Shown here: positions 1-6,074 of the stretch, in pieces | Layout of the letters: each line of letters begins with the position of its first letter | Numbering within the stretch: the stretch's first letter is position 1 | Assembly (NCBI GenBank): GCA_035429725.1 | Contig: DAOMFI010000052.1 | Coordinates: forward strand, 1 to 19,739 | Reading direction: 5' to 3' | DNA: 19,739 bases | Origin: JALORV01 sp035429725 | GTDB taxonomy: Bacteria > Pseudomonadota > Gammaproteobacteria > Burkholderiales > Burkholderiaceae_F | Notes under the pieces: generated by a model | Databases searched by the model: none | What the model saw: the letters and a program-made list of their open reading frames with translations, nothing else | Told to the model about the DNA's origin: nothing | Made by a program: the position numbers and the translations under genes

Positions 1-70
1 CTGTTCTCCGCGCGTTGCGCTTCGGGATGAGCGCGTCGGAGCGACCGTGCGCGCTTGTATGTTTAGTCAT
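1..70 (-). CDS. ftsX: Probable remainder of ftsX, continuing past the left edge, with an IS-supplied start codon
   Basis: If base 55 is rejoined to 1239, the ftsX frame reads MSAHGRSDALIPKRNARRT and remains open to the window edge. That is a basic hydrophilic N-terminal tail, as expected before the first membrane helix of FtsX. In the inserted state, an ATG inside the IS left end (70-68) is in the same frame and gives MTKHTSAHGRSD. The disrupted gene could therefore still be translated with its first two residues replaced by five IS-encoded ones. No Shine-Dalgarno site is visible before this ATG, so efficient use is uncertain. No FtsX domain is visible in the window. Confidence 0.45.
   Translation of the reverse strand, partial: MTKHTSAHGRSDALIPKRNARRT
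58..63 (+). promoter_or_regulatory. -10 half of the IS circular-junction promoter (left end)
   Basis: TATGTT lies 2 bp inside the left CT core. In the inserted state the base positions that would hold a -35 (35-40, GTCGGA) are a poor match, so this promoter should be weak until the element circularises and brings TTGACT (1218-1223) into place. A start point near 70 would give a bridge RNA of about 190 nt. Confidence 0.6.
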
Positions 71-259
71 GGCCAGCGCGGTAGAGTTTGGCGGCCGATG
101 AGGTGGCCGGACCGGTCCGTGCAGCATGGTGCGCGCTGGGGTGTTGGAGCCCGTGCATGAGTCGATTGCGCACGGCGACCGCGCTGGTCTTCCCGAAGCC
201 CGAACGGTTACGCGCGCCCCGGTCGAGCGCGCATGCACAAGCAAGGGAGCCGAAGACCA
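70..259 (+). ncRNA. Candidate bridge RNA of the IS110 element
   Basis: The left-end noncoding region folds like the IS621 bridge RNA. A 5' hairpin pairs 92-96 with 105-109. A target loop is closed by 117-122/170-175, extended by 114-116/178-180. A donor loop is closed by 185-192/252-259. In the target loop, 129-137 (GTGCGCGCT) is identical to the left insertion flank 47-55, and 155-161 (GCATGAG) is complementary to the right flank 1237-1243 (CTCATGC). In the donor loop, 204-211 (ACGGTTAC) is identical to the right IS end 1230-1237, and 237-241 (ACAAG) is complementary to the left IS end CTTGT. The donor guides flank a GCGCGC hairpin (212-217/227-232). The 5' end near 70 is inferred from the junction promoter; the 3' end is approximate. 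Confidence 0.8.
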
Positions 260-1221
260 TGTCTGCTATCTCAGTGGTGGTGGGCATCGATGTGGCTAAA
301 GCCCAGGTCGATGTCGCAGTGCAAGGCGCCATACTGCCCGTCAAGCAGTTCGCCAACGATCCGGACGGGCATTCGGCCTTGGGGGCGGCACTGGTCGCCC
401 TGCAGGCCAACCTGGTCGTGATGGAGGCCACGGGCGGCTACGAAGCGGCGCTGGCTTGCGCGCTGCAGGCGGCTGGCTTGGCGGTCGCCGTGGTCAACCC
501 GCATCAGGCGCGCCAGTTCGCCAAGTCGATGGGACGGTTGGCCAAGACCGACCGCATCGATGCCAGGACGCTGGCCGATCTGGGCGCGGTGCTGTTGCGG
601 CGCGATGATCTGGCCCGCTTCATCCGCCCCTTGGTCGACGAGCAGCAGAAGCAACTGGCGGCACTGGTGACGCGGCGACGGCAACTGACCACGATGATGG
701 TGTCCGAGCGTCAGCGCTTGCAGCTGGCCATCGACGTCGTCCGTCCCAGCCTGGAAGCCATGATCCAGGCAATCCGCGCACAGCTCGACGATGTCGAAGC
801 CCAGATGATCGTCCATGTCCGAACACACTGCGCCGACCTCGACGCCCTGCTGCAGTCCACCCGCGGCATCGGGCCCATCGCCAGCGCCACTCTGATCGCC
901 GAGCTGCCGGAGCTCGGCCGCCTCGATCGGCGAACCATCGCCGCACTGGTCGGTGTGGCACCGATCGCCAACGACTCCGGCTCCACACATGGTCACCGTC
1001 GCATTCAAGGCGGACGCTTCGAACTGCGACGCGTGCTGTACATGGCAACCCTGTCGGCCACCGTCCACAACCCCGTCCTCAAGGCCTTCTACCAACGCCT
1101 GATCGCCTCCGGCAAGCTGCCTAAGGTCGCCCTGGTCGCCTGCATGCGCAAACTGCTGACCATCCTCAACGCAATGGCCCGCGACCGCACTCCATGGAAC
1201 CCCAACCTTCATTCGGCTTGA
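259..1221 (+). CDS. IS110-family DEDD recombinase (transposase)
   Basis: This 320-residue protein is the RNA-guided recombinase of the element. Its N-terminal RuvC-like DEDD domain shows D11 (in VGIDVAK), E56 (in VMEATGG) and D98/D101 (in KTDRIDA). These spacings match my recollection of IS621 (D11, E60, D102, D105). The middle is helical, probably a coiled coil. The C-terminal transposase_20 domain has RGIGPIASATLIAE followed by APIANDSGS, where S240 is the likely catalytic serine. The length is typical of the family. I chose the ATG at 259 because an AAGGGAG ribosome-binding site lies just upstream (243-249) and homology begins there. The same frame stays open further upstream, but that stretch is the proposed bridge RNA. 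The gene is intact, so the element is potentially active. It runs antisense toward ftsE. Confidence 0.93.
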   Translation: MSAISVVVGIDVAKAQVDVAVQGAILPVKQFANDPDGHSALGAALVALQANLVVMEATGGYEAALACALQAAGLAVAVVNPHQARQFAKSMGRLAKTDRIDARTLADLGAVLLRRDDLARFIRPLVDEQQKQLAALVTRRRQLTTMMVSERQRLQLAIDVVRPSLEAMIQAIRAQLDDVEAQMIVHVRTHCADLDALLQSTRGIGPIASATLIAELPELGRLDRRTIAALVGVAPIANDSGSTHGHRRIQGGRFELRRVLYMATLSATVHNPVLKAFYQRLIASGKLPKVALVACMRKLLTILNAMARDRTPWNPNLHSA

Positions 1222-1241
1222 CTTACAACACGGTTACTCAT
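1209..1241 (-). pseudogene. ftsX: 5' stub of ftsX cut off by the IS110 insertion
   Basis: An ATG (1241-1239) overlaps the ftsE stop in the arrangement ATGA, the classical translational coupling of ftsE to ftsX. After ATG-AG the frame enters the IS right end and stops after 10 residues. FtsX is the membrane partner of the FtsE ATPase at the division septum, where the pair activates peptidoglycan hydrolases. The identity rests on position and coupling only, because almost nothing of the protein is left here. Confidence 0.55.
1218..1223 (+). promoter_or_regulatory. -35 half of the IS circular-junction promoter (right end)
   Basis: TTGACT overlaps the recombinase stop codon. When the IS ends are joined through one CT core it lies exactly 17 bp from TATGTT at 58-63. 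In the integrated form no good -10 follows it. Bridge RNA transcription from a junction promoter is known for IS621; its use here is inferred. Confidence 0.6.
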
Positions 1242-1924
1242 GCGGCGACCTGCGCGGATTCGAGCGCGATGACGCGCGCGCGGGATGGCATCGCCACGCT
1301 CTCACCGTGCGAGGCCATGACGACGGTCACGCCGGCAATGACGAACTGCTCGAGCAGTTGAACGACGTGCGCGGCGGCCAGCGGATCGAGATGCGCAGTA
1401 GGCTCGTCGACGAGCAGCAGCGCGGGATGATTGACCAGCGCGCGTGCGAGTGCCGCGCGCTGCTGCTCACCGCCCGACAGTTCGCGTGGATAGGACCTTC
1501 CCGCGGTTTCGTCGAGGCCGACCCGTTGCAGTGCTGCGGCGGCGCGCGCCAGTGCCTCGCGCCAGGCAATGCCGGCTGCGGCGCAGGGCAAGGCGACGTT
1601 CTGCAGGATGTTGCGGTCGTCGAGCAGCATGAGATCCTGCAGCACGATGCCCATGGATCGACGCAGCAGCGGCAACATTTTCGGCTTCAGGCGTCCCAGG
1701 GGTTCGCCGGCGACGGTGATCGAGCCGGAGCTGGGCTGTTCCAGTGCGGCGATCAGCCTGAGGACCGTCGATTTGCCGGCGCCCGAGGGTCCGGACAGCA
1801 GCACGAACTGGTTGCGGGCAATCGAGAAGCTGAGCTGCGCAAGGACGCTGCGGCTGCCATAACGCTTGTCGACCCGGTCGAAGACGATCAGTGGCGGCAG
1901 GTCCGGGTTCGAGTAGGCATCCAT
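1238..1924 (-). CDS. ftsE: Cell division ATP-binding protein FtsE
   Basis: This is a 228-residue ABC ATPase, against about 222 in E. coli FtsE. It shows Walker A GPSGAGKST (45-53), a Q-loop at VLQD (94-97), signature LSGGEQQR (149-156), Walker B LLLVDEPT (169-176) and the switch histidine H206. FtsE pairs with FtsX at the inner membrane and drives septal peptidoglycan hydrolase activation. The assignment over other small ABC ATPases such as LolD rests on the FtsE-like RRSMGIVLQD and LDDRNILQNVALP segments and on the ftsY/rsmD neighbourhood. It has about 12 extra residues before the first conserved strand. Its stop overlaps the ftsX ATG, and the IS lies immediately beyond, so FtsE may lack a normally produced partner. 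The C-terminus appears unaffected by the insertion. Confidence 0.9.
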   Translation of the reverse strand: MDAYSNPDLPPLIVFDRVDKRYGSRSVLAQLSFSIARNQFVLLSGPSGAGKSTVLRLIAALEQPSSGSITVAGEPLGRLKPKMLPLLRRSMGIVLQDLMLLDDRNILQNVALPCAAAGIAWREALARAAAALQRVGLDETAGRSYPRELSGGEQQRAALARALVNHPALLLVDEPTAHLDPLAAAHVVQLLEQFVIAGVTVVMASHGESVAMPSRARVIALESAQVAA

Positions 1925-1955
1925 ACGGCGGAACAGCGGGCGATGGGCCGACGCC

Positions 1956-1961
1956 TAGAAT
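1956..1961 (+). promoter_or_regulatory. Possible -10 of the ppk1 promoter
   Basis: TAGAAT would place transcription start near 1968. This agrees with translation of ppk1 from the ATG at 2033 rather than the in-frame GTG at 1967. No convincing -35 is present. It is a motif match only. Confidence 0.3.
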
Positions 1962-1994
1962 GATTCGTGTCAGGTCGTCGCGACGAACGTCTCG

Positions 1995-2000
1995 ATTGTA
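1995..2000 (-). promoter_or_regulatory. Possible -10 of an ftsE promoter
   Basis: On the minus strand TACAAT lies about 70 bp before the ftsE ATG, in the 108-bp divergent gap between ftsE and ppk1. The -35 is weak (GTGACG at a 15-bp spacing). It is a motif match only. Confidence 0.25.
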
Positions 2001-2032
2001 CGGTTGTCATCGACGCGTCACACGAACTCACT

Positions 2033-4141
2033 ATGGTCCGCCGCAACAAGCGCAAGCCGCCTCATCGAAAGCTCGAATTGCAGACCAGCCCCGAGCTCTA
2101 CCTGAATCGGGAGCTGTCGATGCTCGCGTTCAACGAACGTGTGCTTGCCATGGCGACCCGGGCGACCGTCCCGCTGGCGGAGCGTCTGCGCTATGTCTGC
2201 ATCGTCTCTTCGAACCTCGACGAGTTCTTCGAAGTGCGCATCTCCGATCTCAGCGAGGAAATACGCGAGTCGCGCGGCGCCTCGCCGCAGGCAGCGGCCT
2301 ATGCCGAGATCATGCAGCGGGCCCACTCGCTGGTGCAGCAGCAGTACGCGCTCTTCAACCAGACGATCGGGCCGGCACTCGAACGGCGCGATATCGTCGT
2401 GCTCAACCATGCCCAGCGCAATGAAGCGCAACGGGCATGGGTACGCGAGTACTTCATGCGCGAGGTGAGGCCCCTGCTGTCACCGATCGGGCTAGACCCT
2501 TCACATCCGTTCCCGCAGGTTCTGAACAAATCGCTCAACTTCATCCTTCAGCTCGGAGGAAAGGACGCGTTCGGGCGTCCGTCGACGATCGCGATCCTCA
2601 AGGTGCCGCGCGTGCTGCCGCGCGTGATCCCGCTGCCGCCGGGCCTGGTCCCGGGCAAGCAGGCGTTCGTGATGCTCTCATCGGTGATACGCGCGCACCT
2701 GCAGGATGTCTTCCCGGGCCGTGAACTGGGCGGGTTCTCGCAGTTCCGCGTCACCCGTGATTCCGACCTCAGTGTCGATGAGCGCGAGGTACACAATCTG
2801 CGGCAGGCGCTGCGCATGGAACTCACGCAACGCCACTTCGGCAATGCGGTGCGCCTGGAGGTCCTCGCGACCTGTCCGCCACACCTGCAGGCCCTGCTGC
2901 AGGAGCAGTTCCAGTTGCCGGAGCAGGCGGTCTTTCGCGTCGACGGGCCTGTCAACCTCGTGCGACTGAACCAGCTGGTGGATCATCTGACCGTGCCGCA
3001 GCTGCGCTGGACACCCTTTGTACCCGCATGGCCCGCCAAGCTTGCGGCCGGAGCCGACCTCTTCGAGGCGATCCGGCGCAACGACATCCTGCTGCACCAC
3101 CCGTACGAGAGTTTCGAGCCGGTCATCGAATTCCTGCGCCAGGCCGCGACCGACGCCAAGGTCGTCGCGATCCGCATGACGCTGTACCGCACCGGCATCA
3201 GTTCGATCCTCGTGGATATCCTCGAGGAAGCCGCGCGGCGCGGCAAGGAAGTGACCGTCATCGTCGAATTGAAGGCGCGCTTCGACGAAGAGGTCAACAT
3301 CAACCTCGCCGAACGGCTCGAAGCCGTCGGCGCGCAGGTCGTCTACGGTGTCGTCGGCCTCAAGATCCACGGCAAGATGACGCTGGTGTTGCGCAGGGAA
3401 GAGTCGCGCGGCCGGTCGCGGCTGGTTCCCTACGCCCACCTGGGAACCGGCAACTACCATCCGACCACGACCAAGCTTTACACCGACTTCGGCATGCTGA
3501 CCGCGAATGCGGATCTCTGCGCCGACGTCGAGAAGGTGTTCATGCACTTGACGAGCCTGACGAAGGTCGAGCGCCTGAAGCTGCTCTGGCTGGCGCCATT
3601 CACGCTGCATAGGCGGCTCATCGCCGCGCTCGAGGACGAAGTGAAACTCGCACGGGCCGGCAAGCCGGCCCGCCTTGTCGCCAAGATGAATGCCCTGACC
3701 GACGAGGCGACGATACAGGCGCTCTATGCCGCGTCACAGGCTGGCGTGAAGATCGACCTCATCGTGCGCGGCGCCTGCGCGCTGCGGCCCGGCGTCAAGG
3801 GTCTGTCGGAGACGATCCGGGTGCGATCGATCGTGGGCCGGTTCCTCGAACATCACCGCATCTTCTACTTCCGCAATGACGGCAGGCCCATGGTTTACCT
3901 GTCGAGCGCGGACTGGATGGGGCGCAACCTGTTCCGGCGAATCGAAGTCGCGTGGCCCGTGCTCGAGCCTAAACTCGCGCGCCGGGTCATCGACGAGGGC
4001 CTGAAGCCTTACCTCGAAGACACCCGCGACGCCTGGACGCTCACCGCGAACGGTGATTACCGGCCCCCGCGCGGCGGCGCCAATGCAATTTCAGCCCAGC
4101 AGCAGTTGCTGGGCCTGCTGGCCGAACGAGTGACGAGCTGA
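2033..4141 (+). CDS. ppk1: Polyphosphate kinase 1
   Basis: PPK1 reversibly transfers the terminal phosphate of ATP onto long-chain polyphosphate. The 702-residue product is near the E. coli length of 688. The N-domain begins with LNRELSMLAFNERVL and continues with VSSNLDEFFEVRI. The two phospholipase-D-like halves contain the autophosphorylated histidine H446 in KIHGKM and the second catalytic histidine H469 in AHLGTGNY. The C-terminal half carries LVRGACALRPGVKGLSE, FLEHHRIFYF and YLSSADWMGRNLFRRIE, all strongly conserved. An in-frame GTG at 1967 would add 22 residues without family similarity, so I chose the ATG at 2033. One base separates it from the sixA-like gene, so the two are co-transcribed. 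A positively charged N-terminus (MVRRNKRKPPHRK) precedes the fold. Confidence 0.97.
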   Translation: MVRRNKRKPPHRKLELQTSPELYLNRELSMLAFNERVLAMATRATVPLAERLRYVCIVSSNLDEFFEVRISDLSEEIRESRGASPQAAAYAEIMQRAHSLVQQQYALFNQTIGPALERRDIVVLNHAQRNEAQRAWVREYFMREVRPLLSPIGLDPSHPFPQVLNKSLNFILQLGGKDAFGRPSTIAILKVPRVLPRVIPLPPGLVPGKQAFVMLSSVIRAHLQDVFPGRELGGFSQFRVTRDSDLSVDEREVHNLRQALRMELTQRHFGNAVRLEVLATCPPHLQALLQEQFQLPEQAVFRVDGPVNLVRLNQLVDHLTVPQLRWTPFVPAWPAKLAAGADLFEAIRRNDILLHHPYESFEPVIEFLRQAATDAKVVAIRMTLYRTGISSILVDILEEAARRGKEVTVIVELKARFDEEVNINLAERLEAVGAQVVYGVVGLKIHGKMTLVLRREESRGRSRLVPYAHLGTGNYHPTTTKLYTDFGMLTANADLCADVEKVFMHLTSLTKVERLKLLWLAPFTLHRRLIAALEDEVKLARAGKPARLVAKMNALTDEATIQALYAASQAGVKIDLIVRGACALRPGVKGLSETIRVRSIVGRFLEHHRIFYFRNDGRPMVYLSSADWMGRNLFRRIEVAWPVLEPKLARRVIDEGLKPYLEDTRDAWTLTANGDYRPPRGGANAISAQQQLLGLLAERVTS

Positions 4142-4142
4142 A

Positions 4143-4607
4143 ATGGAGCTGATCCTCTGGCGCCACGCGGAAGCCGAGATCGGCGAACCGGACCTAGGCC
4201 GCAAGCTGACGCCGCGCGGCGAAAAGCAGGCGCGTCGCGTCGCGGAGTGGCTGCATGCGCAACTGCCCGACAGTGCGCGGATCCTCGTCAGTCCCGCGAC
4301 GCGCGCGCAGCAGACCGCGCAAGCGCTGGCGGAAGTCACGCACCGCAAGTTCAAGACAGTCGAGGACGTTGCCCCCGGTGCCAGCGTGCGCGACGTGCTG
4401 CTGGCGGCCGATTGGCCGCGCTCGAAGGTGCCGGTGGTCGTGGTCGGCCATCAGCCGACGCTGGGGCACGTTGCGAGCTTCCTGCTTGCCGGCGAGGTGC
4501 ATGAATGGGCCGTCAGGAAGGCGGGCGTCTGGTGGCTGAGTTCGCGCGAGCGCGACGGTGAGGAGCAGACCGTCCTGCGTGCGGTCATCAGCCCGGACCT
4601 GCTGTAG
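4143..4607 (+). CDS. sixA: SixA-like phosphohistidine phosphatase (histidine phosphatase superfamily)
   Basis: This 154-residue protein matches the short SixA branch of the histidine phosphatase superfamily. The catalytic motif is RHAEAE (R7, H8) and the second histidine is H103 in VVGHQPTLG. SPATRAQQTAQAL forms the conserved second arginine region. SixA in E. coli removes phosphate from histidine residues of phosphotransfer proteins, including NPr of the nitrogen PTS; the substrate here is unknown. It starts one base after ppk1 (TGA-A-ATG), which ties it to polyphosphate metabolism by position. Its stop lies 6 bases from the convergent stop of ppx, leaving no room for a terminator between them. 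A general phosphatase role is the alternative. Confidence 0.85.
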   Translation: MELILWRHAEAEIGEPDLGRKLTPRGEKQARRVAEWLHAQLPDSARILVSPATRAQQTAQALAEVTHRKFKTVEDVAPGASVRDVLLAADWPRSKVPVVVVGHQPTLGHVASFLLAGEVHEWAVRKAGVWWLSSRERDGEEQTVLRAVISPDLL

Positions 4608-4613
4608 CACCCG

Positions 4614-6074
4614 TCAGAGCGGCCTGATGCTGAAGGCGATGCCGACGCGCCCCCACTGCATTGCTTCTTCTTCCAGCAGGTAGTGAGTCAGGGGGTGCCG
4701 CAGCAGCCAGTCGCTGTCGAGCCCGAACTCGATCGAGCGTCCGAACTTCAGCGACCAGCGTGGCAGCTCGACATCGCGCCGTGCGTGATTGAGGATGACT
4801 GCCAGTCGAAGCGCCAGGATCTTGGCCGAGCGCTCGCGGTCCTCGAGCGCCTCGTAGACCTTTTTGAGGTTGCCGCGTTGTCCCAGCACCAGCAGGGCGA
4901 TGCGTTCCTGGTCCGAGGTCGAGAATCCGGCCAGGTCGGTGTGCTGCACCAGATACGCCGAATGCTTGTGATAGTCGCTGTGCGAAATCGTGAAGCCGAC
5001 TTCGTGCAGCAGGCACGCCCACGCCAGCCGTTTCTTCATCTCTTCCGAGGCCGCGGGCAGCAGTTCCTCATAGAACTTCTTGGCAGTACCAGCCACGCGC
5101 GCGGCCTGGGCGCGATCGACGCTGAATCGTTCGAGTATGCGTTCAACCGTCGCGTCACGGAGGTCCTTCTGTTCCTTCCGTCCCAGCAGGTCGTAGAGCA
5201 GGCCAACACGGAGCGCGCCGCGCGCGGGCCGCATCTCGTCGAGGCCGAGCGTCTCGAACACTGCTGACAGCACTGCGACGCCGCCCGCGAGCACCTCCTG
5301 CCGGTCCGGCTTCAGGCCCGCCAAGCGGATGCGCTTGATCTCGCCAGCCTCGAGCAGCGCGTGGCGCAGCTTGAGCAGCCCTTCGGCCGTGACCCGGCCG
5401 TCGGACCAGCCCTCGGCGCGCAGGATCTCCGATACGGCTCCGACGGTGCCGCTCGAACCGTATGCCTCGTCCCAGTTCCGGCGCGAAAACGTATCGATCG
5501 CCTCCTCGAACTCCGCCGCGGCCGCCACCTGCGCCTTCTTCAGCGACGCGCGATCGATGCGGCCGTCCTTGAAGAAACGCAGCGAGGTGTTGACGCAGCC
5601 CACCTTGAAGGACTCGGCGTTCTGCGCGGCGAAGCCGCGACCGGCGATCACTTCCGTCGAGGCGCCGCCGATGTCGACGACAAGGCGCCGCAGGTTCGAC
5701 GGCGGCAGCGTGTGCATGCAGCCTTCGAACACGAGCCGGGCTTCCTCGCGACCGGAAATCACCTCGATCGGATAGCCGAGCGTGTTCTGCGCCTCCAGCA
5801 GGAAGTCGTTGACATTGCGCGCGAGGCGCAGGGTCTGGGTGCCGACCGCGCGGACCTGCTGCGGCGGCATGCCGCGCAGCCGCTCGTTCATGCGCGCCAG
5901 GGTCTCGAGAGCGGTATCGATGGATTTCTTGCTGAGCTTGTGACTCTCGTCGAGCCCGGCGGCCAGGCGAACCGTTTCCTTCCAGTAGCCTTCACGCTCG
6001 ATGTGCGCGCCGTCGACACGGCCGATCTCGAGACGAAAGCTGTTCGATCCGAGGTCGACGGCGGCAAGGTTCAT
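4614..6074 (-). CDS. ppx: Exopolyphosphatase (Ppx/GppA family)
   Basis: Ppx removes terminal phosphates from polyphosphate, and GppA homologues also hydrolyse pppGpp. The 486-residue protein has the ASKHA ATPase-like fold. Phosphate loop 1 is AVDLGSNSFRLEI (from residue 5) and loop 2 is VVDIGGASTEVI, followed by the YGSSGTVGA segment. The C-terminal half is HD-like (ACLLHEVGF near 350-360, then HKHSAYLV). I took the ATG at 6074, which overlaps the ftsY stop (TGATG), over a TTG one codon earlier. It lies downstream of ftsY as an operon and faces ppk1-sixA tail to tail, so synthesis and degradation of polyphosphate are encoded side by side. Assignment to Ppx rather than GppA is favoured by this context. 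Confidence 0.93.
   Translation of the reverse strand: MNLAAVDLGSNSFRLEIGRVDGAHIEREGYWKETVRLAAGLDESHKLSKKSIDTALETLARMNERLRGMPPQQVRAVGTQTLRLARNVNDFLLEAQNTLGYPIEVISGREEARLVFEGCMHTLPPSNLRRLVVDIGGASTEVIAGRGFAAQNAESFKVGCVNTSLRFFKDGRIDRASLKKAQVAAAAEFEEAIDTFSRRNWDEAYGSSGTVGAVSEILRAEGWSDGRVTAEGLLKLRHALLEAGEIKRIRLAGLKPDRQEVLAGGVAVLSAVFETLGLDEMRPARGALRVGLLYDLLGRKEQKDLRDATVERILERFSVDRAQAARVAGTAKKFYEELLPAASEEMKKRLAWACLLHEVGFTISHSDYHKHSAYLVQHTDLAGFSTSDQERIALLVLGQRGNLKKVYEALEDRERSAKILALRLAVILNHARRDVELPRWSLKFGRSIEFGLDSDWLLRHPLTHYLLEEEAMQWGRVGIAFSIRPL

Larger units (their letters stand above)
54..1238 (+). mobile_element. IS110-family insertion sequence, complete, inserted at the start of ftsX
   Basis: The element is defined by a DEDD recombinase gene, a roughly 200-bp noncoding left end and a very short right end of about 15 bp after the stop codon. 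That layout is the IS110 group rather than IS1111. There are no terminal inverted repeats, as expected. I place the ends at two CT dinucleotides, 54-55 and 1237-1238. The left end reads CTTGTAT and the right end ACGGTTACT. From memory, the IS621 donor junction reads ACAGTAT-CT-TGTAT, which is very similar. Joining base 55 directly to 1239 restores an open ftsX start. Guides inside the left end match both flanks at exactly these CTs. The length is about 1183 bp with one core counted. The family and ends are well supported by the combined evidence; the exact ends are still inferred. Confidence 0.85.

Noticed and set aside
109..118. GGACCGGTCC palindrome as a possible protein-binding operator
   Set aside because: It overlaps the 5' hairpin and target-loop stem of the proposed bridge RNA, which explains the symmetry better.
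71..189. Long-range 12-bp pairing of 71-82 with 178-189
   Set aside because: It competes with the donor-loop stem at 185-192 and with the target-loop closing stem, which are supported by the guide positions. It could be an alternative fold.
88..258. In-frame upstream extension of the recombinase
   Set aside because: There is no family similarity, the good ribosome-binding site is at 243-249, and this stretch is the structured bridge RNA candidate.
63..431. 122-codon minus-strand frame over the IS left end
   Set aside because: It has no domain, covers the bridge RNA and recombinase start, and is not in the ftsX frame.
271..1212. 313-codon open frame antisense to the IS recombinase
   Set aside because: Composition is a GC-rich shadow (glutamine and glycine rich, no recognisable domain) and the plus-strand recombinase has complete family motifs.
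1967..2032. GTG start adding 22 residues to PPK1
   Set aside because: The extra residues lack family similarity and would start at the predicted transcription start.
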